A stretch of 64,000 bases of DNA from Colocasia esculenta (Eukaryota; Streptophyta; Magnoliopsida; Alismatales; Araceae), in contig CM024755.1 of the NCBI GenBank assembly GCA_014218235.1, forward strand, positions 102,342,948-102,406,947, given 5' to 3'. Shown one piece after another: positions 47,838-60,380 of this stretch. A program made the translations under genes and the position numbers. The notes under the pieces were generated by a model, which was not told where the DNA came from, did no database searches, and saw only the letters and a program-made list of their open reading frames with translations. Numbering within the stretch: the first letter of the stretch is position 1; the number at the start of each line of letters is the position of its first letter.

Positions 47838-49349
47838 ATTATGGGCCCACAATCAGCTCCTACTGTTCGGCTGCCTTGGTAGAATCTCCCTGACGAGGAA
47901 GCGTAATCTTCTAAACCCGCTTTGATTCTTAAGTATAGTCCTCTTGTCTTGCATAAAAAAGGGGAGAAAGGCCAAGTTGACCCTTTTTCTGTTCCTTGGA
48001 CTCGAGTCCCCGAATGGTGTTGGGTCCTCAGGGCGTGTGCAAGCATAATCTGCGTTGGGGGAAGGGTGTTAAAAATGTTGGCGGAACATTTTGGGAGGCC
48101 CCGCGGAGGTCCTTTTCTTCTTCTCTTGGTATTGTGAGGAGATAACGTCAAGGGTTCGTGCCCATGCTGGATGGGGAACTGTTGAAGAGTGTGTTTATTG
48201 ATTTGCGGGAACAAGTTGAAGCGCAAATGCGGCCCATATTCTTTTATTTTGTTTAGCTTGCATGTCGCCGGAGGTCGTGTGAAGAACGCAGTTGCAACTT
48301 CAAAACTATCATATTCTAGAGGTCCATTAATCATTGTTGTTATTAGGTAGATAATGTGAACAGCTCTATGATGGAAACATTCAAAAATATTTGGGGTTGG
48401 GGTAAGGAGAACGGTTTATTTGATTTATATTTTATTCTCCATGGACGTGAGTTTGGGGTTCAGTACTTATAAAAAAGATATTGTAAGCTAAAGAGTTCCG
48501 CATTTATCTCTCAAACGCTCTGTAGATTTGAATATGTTTATGTTGCACGGTTAACTCATATTTTTTACATATTCCTGAAATAATAGGTACAAAAATGCTT
48601 TTGAAAATGTTCTGATTCTTTTATTTTTCTTTCCCTACCTCGTTGGGAACTGTTGTTTTGAGGAATACTTTTCCACCCTTACCTAGCTCCTCTCGCTATC
48701 TCCGTGGAATGGTCAAAAAGTGGTCGAATGGTCAGAAAGTGGTCAACGACCTTTCCCTATATGCACATGAATTTTTTGATGGGAAAATGTTGTTCATACC
48801 TACAAACAACTAGAACGGTTGGGGGGGGGGGAGAGGGAGAATGATCCTGAGGAAAATTTCTTTGACGTTCACGTCAGGGAATCGATTGGGATAAAGAGAA
48901 GAGTGTTGGAGGCTTAATGCTTCTGTGTGTGAGGGTGTAAGCTTAGAACTTCTTCCTTAGCTCTCCTTATTTATTGTTCATCCTCTTTTAAGTATATGCC
49001 AAGAGCCTTTTGTGCCTATTCCTCTTCCCTACATTGTACAACCTGACCACGGGGTAGATGGGGGAACACATTGGTTGGTATGGCCATAAGCGAGAGATGA
49101 AGTGTCGTCTTATTCTGCCTTTGAGGCATGAATGGCATCATGTTGTTGTGGCTAGTCCCCGGAGGGAGAGAGAGAGTGTGATGTGTCAAGTAGTAGGAAA
49201 GGCCCCACTTTGTCCGTGTCTGGGTGTGCTTGGCTATGGGCATGGCTATGCCATTTGATGTTGGAATGACGAACTTTATTGTGGCTCAGGCAGTTGAGGA
49301 CCCGACTTTACTGGGAAGGAGGTCGGTTAAGACAATATGCCTAGGGTAG
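47838..49349. other. Metaxin 3' flank, no further gene supported
   Basis: The start should include the metaxin 3' UTR; no clear AATAAA signal stands out close to the stop codon. The minus-strand open stretch at 47834-48334 has no recognisable domain. A poly-G run near 48822-48833 followed by GAGAGGGAG is polypurine-like, but no LTR pair was found around it. Confidence 0.5.
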
Positions 49350-49665
49350 GGTTGTAAATAGATCTCGGTAAAGTTCGGATCCACTTCAGATTCATATTCG
49401 GTTAGGTAGATATTATCCATTTAACAAGCATCTGATGAAGTGGATATCAGATACAGATAACATCTAGATCATAAACGGAGTAGACACGAAAACAGTTGTT
49501 CTGCTCGGTTTAAGATCTGCACTGCTCTGTTTAAGATCCATTTATGCATACATATATATTATGTTGGAAACCTTAAGGGTTGCTTAGTTGAAATCAAGTA
49601 GTCGTTCAACTTTCATTCTATTCTATGTGTATGAATGTTAATATTTTGTTTAGAGATTGTTTTTG

Positions 49666-49696
<31 letters not shown>

Positions 49697-49830
49697 TATG
49701 GATTTGTTTTCTCATTTTTAGATCACTCAATATCTCTTATCGACATCATGTTTATGAAGTGGATAAGATCCGTATTTGCTCTGAAGTAAAAAATTATCCG
49801 CTTCGTATCCGAATTTTATTCGGAGCGCCA
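49350..49830. mobile_element. Possible hAT-type non-autonomous remnant
   Basis: The left end GGGTTGTAAATAGATCTCGG is of the GGGTGTAAA type common at plant hAT termini, followed by CGGATCCACTTC. The right side has the roughly inverted GAAGTGGATAAGATCCG and CCGCTTCGTATCCG. A clean right terminus and an 8 bp duplicate are not seen. It contains a (TA)n run at 49670-49695. Confidence 0.35.
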
Positions 49831-49950
49831 ATATGGTTATCCCAACCCACATCGGAACAAGGAGATGTGTCACAGTGGGACATGTACCCAACATAAGATG
49901 AACATGTAGAGATGTACATAAATAACAAGTAAAGTGATAGTGGAAACAAG
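49831..49950 (-). repeat. Fragment of a family A/C LTR end, minus strand
   Basis: Read on the minus strand, GTTGGGTACATGTCCCACTG and the following GATGTGGGTTGG match the last 100 bp of the LTRs ending at 2299 and 21879. Both ends are cut. Confidence 0.6.
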
Positions 49951-50099
49951 TAAATTGTGCGTCCCATCAATCATAACCAATCTTATAGTCTGACACTGGG
50001 GGACTCTCGTTGTTCAGCTGGAGCCTCGGGCTTGGCCAACGTCTTAGCATCAGCCAAGGCTGGCAACATCTTCTTGGCTGAGGACAAGGCTTGAGGACG

Positions 50100-50565
50100 A
50101 GGCTTGACCCGACGTGGAGCACACGACATGACCACGGATTCCCAGGATCGTGGCTCTCATAATGGCCCAGACAATAACTGATGAGGTAGTGGTTGCGGAT
50201 CGTGCGCTTAGTAACAACTGTCATGAAGGCCACGATCTACACGATCTGGCATGATGGTTACAGTGATGAGACGAAAACGATTACAACGATATGGTGCAAG
50301 ATTTGCAGGGTTGTCTGACGGTTCTGATGGGCATCCTACCACTATAAGAGGGGAGACACTCGACACTCACAGATATGCAAGAACTCAACTCTTGACCGAC
50401 ACCCTACCCGACCTATTACTAACTTGAGCATCGGAGTCTTTGCCCACTGAGATGCCTCGATGGACTTGTAGGTCAAGAGCTCGGGATCTAGTGCGGCACG
50501 TCGGTAACCCATCTTTCCTTTGGTCACCTCGGCTAAGATCAACGTCAATTGAGGAAACCGAAACA
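50100..50565 (+). repeat. 5' LTR (3' part) of a Tat-type gypsy element
   Basis: The LTR ends GGAAACCGAAACA at 50565. Immediately after it, TTTTTTGATGCCGTCTGTGGGAA resembles the TGGCGCCGTCTGTGGGAA junction typical of Tat elements. CTATAAGAGG near 50342 is TATA-like, and AACTTGAGCATCGGAG near 50418-50434 is shared with the LTR at 41038. The left boundary is not resolved. Confidence 0.65.
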
Positions 50566-51889
50566 TTTTTTGATGCCGTCTGTGGGAAACGACTGTAGTT
50601 TCCATGGCTCCCAAAGGAAGGTCGGTTAGCTGCGTCCCTAAGGAGGAGGTCGTCCAGGTCGAACCAGTGGAGGAGGTCATCCCTGGGGTGTCTAACTTAG
50701 GTGATTAGGACTCCATGACCTCTACGCATCTCGACCGCATTGTGCAAACCGTGGGCTTCATACAGCAATTGGTGGAGCGGATGATGGATCAGAACCAACA
50801 GTTTCAATAGCTTATTGTCACATCCCGAGAATTACGCAGCGGATATTAATTAATAATTCGGAATAATAATTCGAGTTGATATCCCGAGACGTGAACAGTC
50901 GGCAAATAAGCCTCTAACTAGCACGCACTAAATGTATAACAACATACATCATCATATGGCCCAAATATTGAACTCAACTAATCTTTTATTCGAATCTCAA
51001 CTCATTGTATTCCAAATGGAAACTATTACAGGACTAAGGTGGCGTTTGATAACACTTAATTAAAATGTCTAAAGTCTAATTTGCAATCTATTGTCTAAAT
51101 CTGTAATTTAATAAGTACTTAAAATATATTAGACTTCTATTAAGAGTTGTTTGATAACCAACTTAATTGAGATCTGAATTAATATATTATTTCATATAAA
51201 CATCCTTATATGTTTAAGAATATGTCTAAATTTATTTTTTATTTCCCATAATTTTATATATACATCTCTCAACTATCTTATAATTACATATAAGTCCATA
51301 ATTTTTATATATTACCTAAACACCCCTATATACTTAAAAATATCCTTAAATTTGTGATTTTTATTACATATTTACTAAAGTTAAAAGTGTATAGTATTTA
51401 TATATAGTACAATTTTTTAATTACATATAAGCACGTAACATTTTTCAATTTTTTCCCACAAAAGAAAAAGCCAGTCTAAACTACCTTGTTTACAGGTCCA
51501 ATGCAAACATAACGAGTATTCTCATCTTCATAGTGAATATGTTAAAGTTTATAAAAATCAGAAAATATTTTCAATGCAAGCTATACAAATCATGACAGAC
51601 TTGAAATGAGGAGAATTTGAACGGAACCTTAAACATCAGCTGAGATTGAAACAAACTCCTATTATTAAACAGAACAAAACACAAGGTTTGCTTGTCAAGT
51701 TGATTACAATATAGAAACATATTTCACACACCAGTTCTTTACACGATAACATAAAGGTAGAAAATTTTGCATGTGTCAATGTCTTGTGGAGGCGAGAAGA
51801 ACATGGCTGCGATATTCTTCGAGTGCCCATATCTGGAAAATTTTGCATGTTGCAGATGCTGTGCAGTAAAAAAAAAAAAAAGGATGGTG

Positions 51890-54435
51890 AATGGGAGGTG
51901 GGATAGGGTCCACCCAGTCTTTGGATCTTTGCCTTTTGCCACGCCCATTGCTAACGTTTTCTCCTTGTCCATATGCCTGCCATGGAACATGCATGATGCC
52001 TCCAGCAGAATTCTGCAAATGAGAAGTAATCTTGATTGGTTAGCATCTTGTTTACCTCAAAACATTAGCAACACTCAATTTTGTAGAGATTGAACGTTTT
52101 ATGTAAAGCCATGTGTTTAGAATTACCATTATACTGCTATGATTAAACAAAGCTCTGAATGCAGCAAAACCAACTAGATATCCAGTAAACATTACCAACA
52201 GCACATGCAAACCTGCAAAGCAAATTTGACATGCCATTGATGAGAATAAAAAGTATTTCGCTTCATCAGTAAAATAAGATAAAAGATATGCTTAAATGTT
52301 ACAGGTAAATCAACTTCTGAAGAAACAACATGATGGAGCCAATACCCTACCACTCTAGAGAGCAGGTCAAATGGTGTAACATAAATACAATACAAACATG
52401 GGAGACTGGGTCTTCTCAACTTGTTTGTGTTATTGCTCCTTCATTTGGTCAAACTCCTTTTGGACTTGCAAGATGGAGCAGCTTACCATTTCCTTTTGAG
52501 AGTCCTGATCAGATTGGACTGCTGGGAGAATTTAGTCAATGGTTTTATAAACATGACCTGGTAGTCAATATTGGAGGGAAATTAAACTATTGATGCATGT
52601 GGTGACACCTGAACATGCAAGATATAGTTGGAATAAATTCCTTCTAGCAAGTCTATCCAAGTTATATGGACAAATTGACTTGCCTTACAACTAGCTAGCA
52701 TTGCTCTTAGACTTGTTACTTTCAAACATGTTTGGAAATGAGTTAATGCGTTACCATTCACAGGCCATCTCTATTTGTTTGTCAGTAGAAATAGATGGCT
52801 TATTTACCTATACATTCCAGAGATATGCTTGCTGTTTTGACTTGTCTTTATGTTTGTAAGTTGTGTGAACACTTGCTCAGGTTTTTTTTTTGCTGACATG
52901 GTGACTTTGCCTTCTCTTTTGAACTGTTCATCAGATGATTGCCGGTTATGATGTACATTTATGAGTACATGGCCAGAAACTCAGCCATATGGCTAGAAAA
53001 TCAACAAACACTTCTGTCCCCAGAAGACAAGCCACCCTGCCCAGGCCTTGCCTGTTAGTTGTTCTCATACTCCTCCCTCTCTGTGGTGTGGGGCTTCTCA
53101 TCCTTGGCCTGTTAGTTGTTTGACTTGCCTTGAACTATGAAGCTTGTCGATTCCAGTATATATGCTCATAGAACAAATCAGAAAAGGACTCCAATAGCCA
53201 GAACAAATAAAGAAAGGATGTAGCAGATCACATATAGATAAAATCACCTCAAATGTTGTTTGTCTTCTCAGCCAACTTTTCAGAGAGCTCAAATGAAGGT
53301 TTTTGCTGCATTTGGCAAATAAATTTAAGTTTGTGAATAAATAAAAATCAAATTTTAGTTTAAACTTACTTTATATGATAATACATTGACAAATATCACA
53401 ATGGAGGTAATTAAGCACATGAAAAGACTGTTAGTTTGATCAAACACCAGATATAGAACAGTAGAATCAGAGATGTTAATACCAGCAAATAATCAAATGG
53501 CATTTTATGAATTCACTTTTTTTTTTTGAAATGGAAGGAACATCACTTATAATATTTTATAACCAATAAATGTTGTTTATATAACCAAAGTTAAATTCTT
53601 GCTATCAGCACTGCTAAACTCTCTATTGGAACAGAACTTATTTCCCAGACAAAGTGGCCCAGAGTTATCATAACCTGTAAGATTATCAAAGAAACCCTGA
53701 CCTGAACTTTTTATAACTTTTCAGGTTGTGTCTATCCTATTAGAATAAGAAGTTTTGTACTAAGACAGTAAAATTAAAAGATCTTAGAATTTTATATCCG
53801 ATTGTTATAATCTAACAAGTGTGGAAAGTCCAGATGTTGCGAGTTTTCCAGCTTTATTCGATGGATTGGAGAAAGGAGGATTTTTTTTAAAAAAGGAATA
53901 ATTCGAGGATGCTGTGCTCGTTGTGATGGGTAATCAATTGTGCTGGGATCTTGGAGATAGGAGAATGCAAGTAGTAAGAAGATGCATCCATGATAGATCA
54001 GATGCAGGAATAAATAAGGTGTTCTATTAAAATTTAAAATCCCTTGGGCGAACAATTATCAAATCATCCTCTTAATCATTTCATGGAGGAAAATCCACGC
54101 AAAAGAAATACACAATGTTCAGACATATCGTCGAGCAGGTTACGTGCTCCCCAAACTAAATGGAATTGGAGACAACCGATCTCAAGGGGGTAGGTCGGTT
54201 TGCATCAGAGAGATTCCCATCAAAGACGCAAGTCATCAACCCCTCGTCGAGAGTACAGATGTCCCTGTCTGTTTCTCATCACATGCAAACAATGAACACC
54301 AGGTAGTCGGAAACCAAAAAAGATTCAAGAAATTAATGAAAACGGGGAACGTGAGAGGTCAGATCCAACAGAAAGGCGGTGTATCAATTTAATGCAGCAA
54401 CACTTTTTTGAAATCTGAAAAAGAAATCACATACC
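51890..54435 (-). pseudogene. Captured host gene fragment, unidentified, minus strand
   Basis: On the minus strand several segments are bounded by splice-like sites: a donor CAG|GTATGTG at 54435; an exon-like block 53305-53248 between ATGCAG and GTGATT; one at 52212-52127 between TTTGCAG and GTAATTC; and one starting at 52012 after TTTGCAG. The 52212-52127 block translates to LHVLLVMFTGYLVGFAAFRA, a likely membrane segment; the next gives NSAGGIMHVPWQAYGQG. I do not recognise the protein. It looks like a host gene copy with introns, carried by the transposon. Whether it is transcribed cannot be judged. Confidence 0.5.
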
Positions 54436-54439
54436 TGCA

Positions 54440-54965
54440 TGCAGCAGATGAGGCCGGGGATGCGGAGCTTGACTCCTTGTCGAGGGAGGAGCAGATGAGG
54501 CCAGGGGAGGTGGAGCTCGACTCCTTGTCGAGGGGGAAGCAGATGAGGCCAGGGGAGGCAGAGCTTGGCCCGTTTGTGCTGAGAATGGAGCAATGGAGGC
54601 TGGGGAGTGGAAAAACTCGGCTCCCTGTTGAGGAAGTAGCAGCGGCGGCCGGGGGAGGCAGAGCTCGACGGGTTCGTGCGCAGGAGCGAGCAACTAAGGC
54701 CGGGGATGCAGAGCAGCTCCGTTCCTTGTCGAGGAAGGAGCAGTGCAGGCCTGGGAGGTGGAGGAGCTCGGCTCCTTGTCGAGGGAGGAGCAGAGGAGGT
54801 TGGGGAAGCGGAGGAACTCCGCACAACAGGAGGGAGGAGCAGCGGAGGAGGCCGGGGGAGGCGGACGAGCTCGGCTCCCTGTCGACGGAGCAGCAGCGGA
54901 GGCTGAGGAAGTGGAGGGGCTCCGGACAACAGGGGGAGGAGCAGCGGATGAGGCCGGAGGAGCCC
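54440..54965. repeat. GC-rich minisatellite in the Harbinger-type element
   Basis: Degenerate tandem units of about 30-65 bp built on GAGGAGCAG-ATGAGGCCGGGG and CTCCTTGTCGAGG words. It produces open stretches in several frames on both strands (Ser/Pro/Leu-rich on minus, Glu/Arg/Gly-rich on plus), which I treat as repeat artefacts unless the captured gene used one as an exon. Confidence 0.75.
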
Positions 54966-56709
54966 TGCGATCTGAAAAAAAAAAGTGCCCTAACTGCACT
55001 TTTTTTTAAGAGGCAACTTAAGATAGTAGATATAGTTTTAGATGTTCATTAATATGTTTTATCAAACAGTCTAATAAGGCAATGTCTCACCGTTTCAGAC
55101 ATTAGATTTGTTTTAAGTGTTATCAAACAGCCCCTAAGACTCAATAAAAGCAAAAGTACATAATACCTCACTTCCTACTACATTGTTCTACCACTCAAAA
55201 TAAACTAACTATAGATAGACTCATAATTGGAACGCTATTCACTCGGACGCATTCCCATCCTCGACTTGATCTTCCTCTTGAACTTCATAGTCACCTAGAT
55301 TGGGTAAAAGTAGGGGATGAGCAAACTAGCCCAGTAGGGTTTATATCTCAATGTGCGAACAATGATATAAATGATTAACATTTTGGAACTAGGTAAGCAC
55401 GATGATTATCATGATATGCATGTACGAATAAAACTCGTTAAAACATAATACATGTAACAAGCTAGATAGAGAGATCATGATAGAACGAGATCTAGAAGGA
55501 TATAACGAGATAGAACTAGCAATAGATCACTTTGTACGAGCACGCAAGATTTCACTTGATGTCAATAGCTTTCAAGAACGCAAGATATCACTAATTGCAA
55601 TAAATGCAAGATGGCCATATCACACAAGCAAGCAAGCACGCACGAGCACGATCATGTAACACTAATCAAGCATGTAGACACTAATGTACACCAAGAAAAG
55701 ATCCATCAAGAATGTATACCAGAACACGTGTATGTGGTTATTGTATCTATCATTCAACACGACACGCACGACTCCCAGTGCAGATGCAACACCAGTAATT
55801 ATTATACCCCATGGTTAACAGTATATTTATGACTCGCCGTCATTGGGGCTAGACTGGAGCCCTTGGACACACGCCGTGTTCTGTCAGCATCTCACTTAAA
55901 TTTTAAATGTAGATACCCACAGTCATTAATAATGGCCAATGAGAGTTTCAATAAGTAAGTATGTGTAATGTCATGTTCATGATGATGATGAGAACTAGCA
56001 ATAAGTAATTGAACATGATTTCATGATAACAATGGTCAAGAGATAAATTCGGCATCATAACGGTACGATTTATAATTTAGTTCAATCTTTACATTAACGG
56101 CTTTAGTCTAGATTGTAATTCACACTCACGAGAACAAGACGAGAGAGGAAGTGCATGCTATCTCCATGGAACTTCAATGGTACAACCAACTCATCGGCCA
56201 TGTGGGAATCCATGGTCAGAGGAGATTTACGGAGGCCTTAGAGAAAATGTCACTAGTCTACCGATTCGGAATGACCGGTAGAGAGTTTCCAAATCTCCAA
56301 GAAAGGCTGCCTAGAAGTGCAAGTGTGTAGTGATGTACGCGTGTCAATTCACGGTCTCAAATTCACGGAAAACACTTAACATGATGGCATGCAATGGACA
56401 ATGCATTTAACTACACATGGGTATACAAGATTTTAAGATAATAATTATCATTTAATCAAGCTAGAATGGTAACAAGAGTAAATCACAAGTTTCATGAATG
56501 ATCATATCATTAAGAAAGAATTTAGAATAATATTCATGTAATTAAGGCTTTTTAAATTGGTTAATCACCTTTAAGCCGTTAAATAGACATCATGCATCGA
56601 TCAGACCCAAGACATACAATTTACACATCGAAATCATATTAAACAGACCTTGGGTATAGCAGTAAGATTTACAAACAAAATAAGTGGGGTTTCATGCGAA
56701 AAACTGAGG

Positions 56710-56940
56710 TCGCGTCGGATCCTGGTAAGGGTCGCGACGGGTCGGGAACAGAACGCGACAGTGCCTTGCACAGGTCGCGACAGGCATGACAGAACACGCA
56801 TGCAGATCGCGACAAGGGTATGAAGGGAACGCGACAGGTTCACAACAGATCACGACGACATGTCCTGTCGCGATCAGATCGCAACAATGCGCTCTGTCGC
56901 GACGGCCTTGTGAATGCGGCCTATCGGGCCGTCGCGTTCA
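56710..56940. promoter_or_regulatory. GTCGCGAC palindrome cluster in LTR F2
   Basis: Perfect GTCGCGAC at 56731, 56774 and 56896, with near copies (ACGCGAC, ATCGCGAC, GTCGCGAT, GTCGCGTT) at about 56752, 56806, 56830, 56868 and 56931. Its position, upstream of the presumed promoter, parallels the copia GTCGAC cluster. Confidence 0.6.
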
Positions 56941-59900
56941 CAGGGTCCGTGCCAGAGTACAACAGGGAAAGGTCAGGTCATTGGATTGCGGTCCAGAACT
57001 GCCTTATATTGACACAGGGTGCTTCAAAAAATAGAGAACAAATTGCACAATGCATGAAAAATAACGAAACCAGTTTTAAACCAACCTAGACATGCAAGGG
57101 TGTTTCCAGTAAATCGTAATTAGAAAACAAGGATGGTTTCGACAGGCTTTAATCACGTCAAACACAAATGTAAAAACTAAGTGCAAATCTGAAAACGAAG
57201 TTTCATGCAGCAACCCTCTTGCCATGCTTATAACTCCCTAACTATTGACCTTTAGACAAAACGTTCAACATAAGACATGACGAGGACAACTATTAGGAAA
57301 ACTTTCATGTTGGGGGTTTGCTCTAATTCGGTCTCAAGTCGCATGCAACAAATAAAGAACGGGAAAAACCCTGACAGTGCGCGACTTTGGAAAAACGCTT
57401 ATAGTTCAAAATCTACTCAATGAAATTCAATGAAACCAGTGTGAAATGAAAGTTAACTTGATGCTCTACACATTGGTATAGGATATGTTAAGGTTTGGCC
57501 TGAGAAAACCTACCTTCTGGGTTGAAGAAGTCTCGTTTTTCTAGAAAACCCGAGTTTAGACCACTTGGAGGAGAACGCTTACTGCTCCGTGTATACTGCA
57601 TGGAATTTGGGCATTCCACTTGGGTTAGAACGTAGACTTGACCCTCTTTCCAGGGGTATAATCCTTGCAAGGTTTGGTTTAGGTTTGACCTACCTTTGGT
57701 CGACTTCAAGATGACTGTCTGTGCAGGTCGCTACAGACGCAACGGGGAAGAAGATGAGCTTCTTGTGGTCGTTCCACAGCTCCTCAGCCACCAAGAGCTC
57801 TTCCACACGACCCCAGCAAGTTCTAAACTCGTCCCTAGGGTTTGGGTGAAGAGTATTTAAGCATCTATAGGTTTTAGGAGTCCTAATGCAACAAGGAAAG
57901 AAGGGTTGCGGGATTGGCTTGTGTCTTTCCATAATTTGAAGATCTCTCCCTCCATTAGAGAGTCTTGGCCATCAAGCAACCTTCATGGGTGGGTAGGCAC
58001 AAATTTGGGTTGCCAAGAATGCATGATTGCATCCCAATTAAACCCTAATTACCACTTTCTAATTTCAACTTATTTATGGCTACGAATTTCCATACATTTT
58101 CTTGCTTCATTTGATTTTTGGGTCATATGAGGTCCAATGGCCCAATTATGATAATGGGTCATCAATATATAATTTTGGAAGTCTCCCCAACATTTTTATT
58201 GAATTTATAGTTGCGTCGTGTTTTCGTGTTAATGATTTTCCGACTTGTTTCCTAATTTGGATAATTGGTCACACTAATTCTTAAACTTAGCTCAAACGAT
58301 TTTTTCTTGACCCAAATTTCTTGATGGGTCATTAGAGGATATTATTTGAAGCCCATATATGATTTTTATTTAATTTTCCGACTCATCCAAGTATGTGTGA
58401 TAATGAATTTTCGACTTATCCATGAATTACGATAATAAGTCGCGAAACACTTTAAACTTGGCTAATCCGATTTTTCTTGGCATAAAATTCTTTGTGGAAT
58501 ATTTAGGAATAATGTGTGGGGTTGATTTATAATTTTTACGGAATTTTCCGTTGTGTTTTAGCACATACGATAATGGTACGTATGTTTTAAATAATCCATT
58601 ATTATGGAAATTATTTATTTCCATTTAATTAAATCTTTATGTAATTAAAATTTTCGGGGTGCTACACTTATGGTGGCCTAGGTGGAGGCCACCAGAGCTT
58701 AGGCCACCGTGGCACCTGTTGTTCCGTTTCTCCTTATGTCGCCTGCGGTGTAGCCCCCTCCTCCTCGGCCACTTGTGCTGTCGGCCAGCTGCATCATGGA
58801 CCAGATGGCAGCACTAGCGTTCTCGGCCCCATCGCCTCCTCCCGCAGCTTTAGCACCCCTCCCCATTGCCCATGCCACGGTGGCAGACATGGGTGCGCTG
58901 AGAACCACGGATGCAGACCACTACTCGACGAAGTCAGCTCCCATCAGGGTAGCCACTATCAGTCTCGATCCTCGATGGAGGGAGGATATCCAGGAGATGA
59001 ATAGGAAGATGGAGGCTCTCCAACATGGCACCTGCGCCCCCTCGGTCCTAACCCTCCTCTCCTCCTCGCCCTTCACCGAGGAGATCACGTCGGCTCTAAT
59101 CCCGTCGAAACTTCAACTTCCAATGTTCTAGCGGTAAGTAGAACGACGAACCCTATTCACCATCTCGACATCTTCCAAGGACAGGTTGAGATGGTGAACA
59201 TTTTCGATGCTTTGAAGTGTCAGGCATTCATTTCAACTCTTGACGATGACGCACTTTAGTGGTTCAAGTCACTGCCTACGTGCTCTGTTCAAAACTTCAC
59301 CGACTTTGCGCAGTGCTTCTTGGACCACTTCTACAGCACGGTGCAGCATTCTCTTTGCACTGACGATCTCTAGCTGGTCTCCCAAAAGGAGTCCGAGCTC
59401 TTTCGGACTATGCCAAGGGGTCATGAAGGTGACCGACCTTGACCTCTGCACCACCGTAACATCCTCACGCGGGTGTGCTCCAATGCGCCTTTCGTCATGT
59501 CGATCGTGAAGATGCCTCTAGTGACGCTGGCCTATCTCCTCTCTGACATGTAGAAGTACGTACATTTGGAATCAACCCTCGGGGCCACCGGCAATCTGGC
59601 CTGACTTGTTGATCAGGGGGAAACCGGTAGTGCGTCGGCTTCGAAGAAGAGCAAGCGGGGAGGAGGCTCCTCGGTGGGACACCCTGCATCGTCTAGACCC
59701 GTCTCGTTGCCTCAACGTCTCACGTCGGGTCCAAGACCTACCTCAGTTTGGCAGGCACCCTTCTGAGATCCTCCCCATCATTAAAATGGTGCCTGGGTTC
59801 TGATGTCTCGAACCGATGAAGAGGCTTCCGTCAAAGCAAGGCGCCAACAAGTGCTGCGACTACATTGGGCACACTACTGATGAGTGCCGAAGCCTGAAGG

Positions 59901-60380
59901 CTGAGATTGCATATTTGTTGAAGCGGGGTGTCATTGACAAGGGCGTCGTCGACAGGAAGCCCAAGCCAGCCAACTCAGACAAAGAGAAGACCACCCCTCA
60001 TGGGAAGGGAGTGGTGTTGGTGCTCGCAGGATGGTCGACAGGAGGCGACGACAGTAGGAGGTAGAGGAAGGCCTATACGTCAGGGCTGGACCGAGCTCCA
60101 AACAACCCCAAGCTTTAGGCGATGTAATTTCATTTTTAGATGAGGACTTGCTTAGAGTCAACGTCCCCTACGATGACGCACTTGTTCACGCCGACGTCGA
60201 TGGGTATGATGTACATCGTATTTTGGTTGATAATGGAACTGCCCCTGATGTGTCAGTTGCTTCCTCGCTGCACTCTTCCTCGTCATCCATCCCCAACAAG
60301 TCCAGGTCGGGGAAGAGGTCTTTGACTTAGGTTTGATAGAAGTCGAACTCGGCCTGGGGTCTCTTAGCCTTTAGCTCTGC

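Larger units (their letters stand above)
51038..55134. mobile_element. PIF/Harbinger-type non-autonomous element with captured DNA
   Basis: The left terminus GGTGGCGTTTGATAACACTTA and the complement of the right terminus, GGGGCTGTTTGATAACACTTA, form a ~21 bp inverted repeat. TAA on both sides (51035-51037, 55135-55137) fits the three-base target of this superfamily, and removing the element restores a continuous LTR. I find no DDE transposase or Myb-like partner ORF, so it would need enzymes in trans. The 4.1 kb interior holds exon-like minus-strand segments and a GC-rich minisatellite. Confidence 0.8.
50816..58666 (+). mobile_element. Solo LTR, family F2, carrying a nested DNA transposon
   Basis: Starts TGTCACATCCCGAG, ends TTCGGGGTGCTACA, with the perfect 5 bp duplicate CTTAT at 50811-50815 and 58667-58671. 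Without the nested element the LTR is about 3.75 kb. No PBS, gag or pol lies inside, so it is a solo LTR. A GTCGCGAC-type cluster spans 56710-56940, and TATTTAAGC near 57857 may be its promoter. The end region resembles LTR F1 (4798-5428). Confidence 0.88.
50610..60330 (+). pseudogene. Tat-type gypsy gag-protease region, split by an 7.85 kb solo LTR
   Basis: Gag starts at ATG 50604-50610 (MAPKGRSVSC), runs to 50815, and resumes after the solo LTR at 58672, where the frame continues toward MDQMAALAFSAP. Capsid-type FISTLDDDAL near 59230 is followed by WFKSLPTCSVQNF. A knuckle-like CDYIGHTTDECRSLKAEIAYLLKRG lies near 59850-59925. The protease-like segment ILVDNGTAPDVSVA is near 60220. Stops (for example near 59258 and 59371) and frame changes are frequent. 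Nothing of RT is seen; the sequence passes into a minus-strand relic after 60330. Confidence 0.75.

Noticed and set aside
47834..48334. Minus-strand 166-residue open stretch just after metaxin
   Set aside because: No recognisable domain, and it lies over the expected metaxin 3' UTR; kept as unassigned flank.
52330..52593. Plus-strand 87-residue open stretch inside the Harbinger-type element
   Set aside because: No family recognised; the opposite strand has better exon-like structure. It could still be part of captured DNA.
54384..55052. Overlapping long open stretches on both strands, Ser/Pro-rich or Glu/Arg-rich
   Set aside because: GC-rich tandem repeat produces stop-free frames in all directions; no domain visible.
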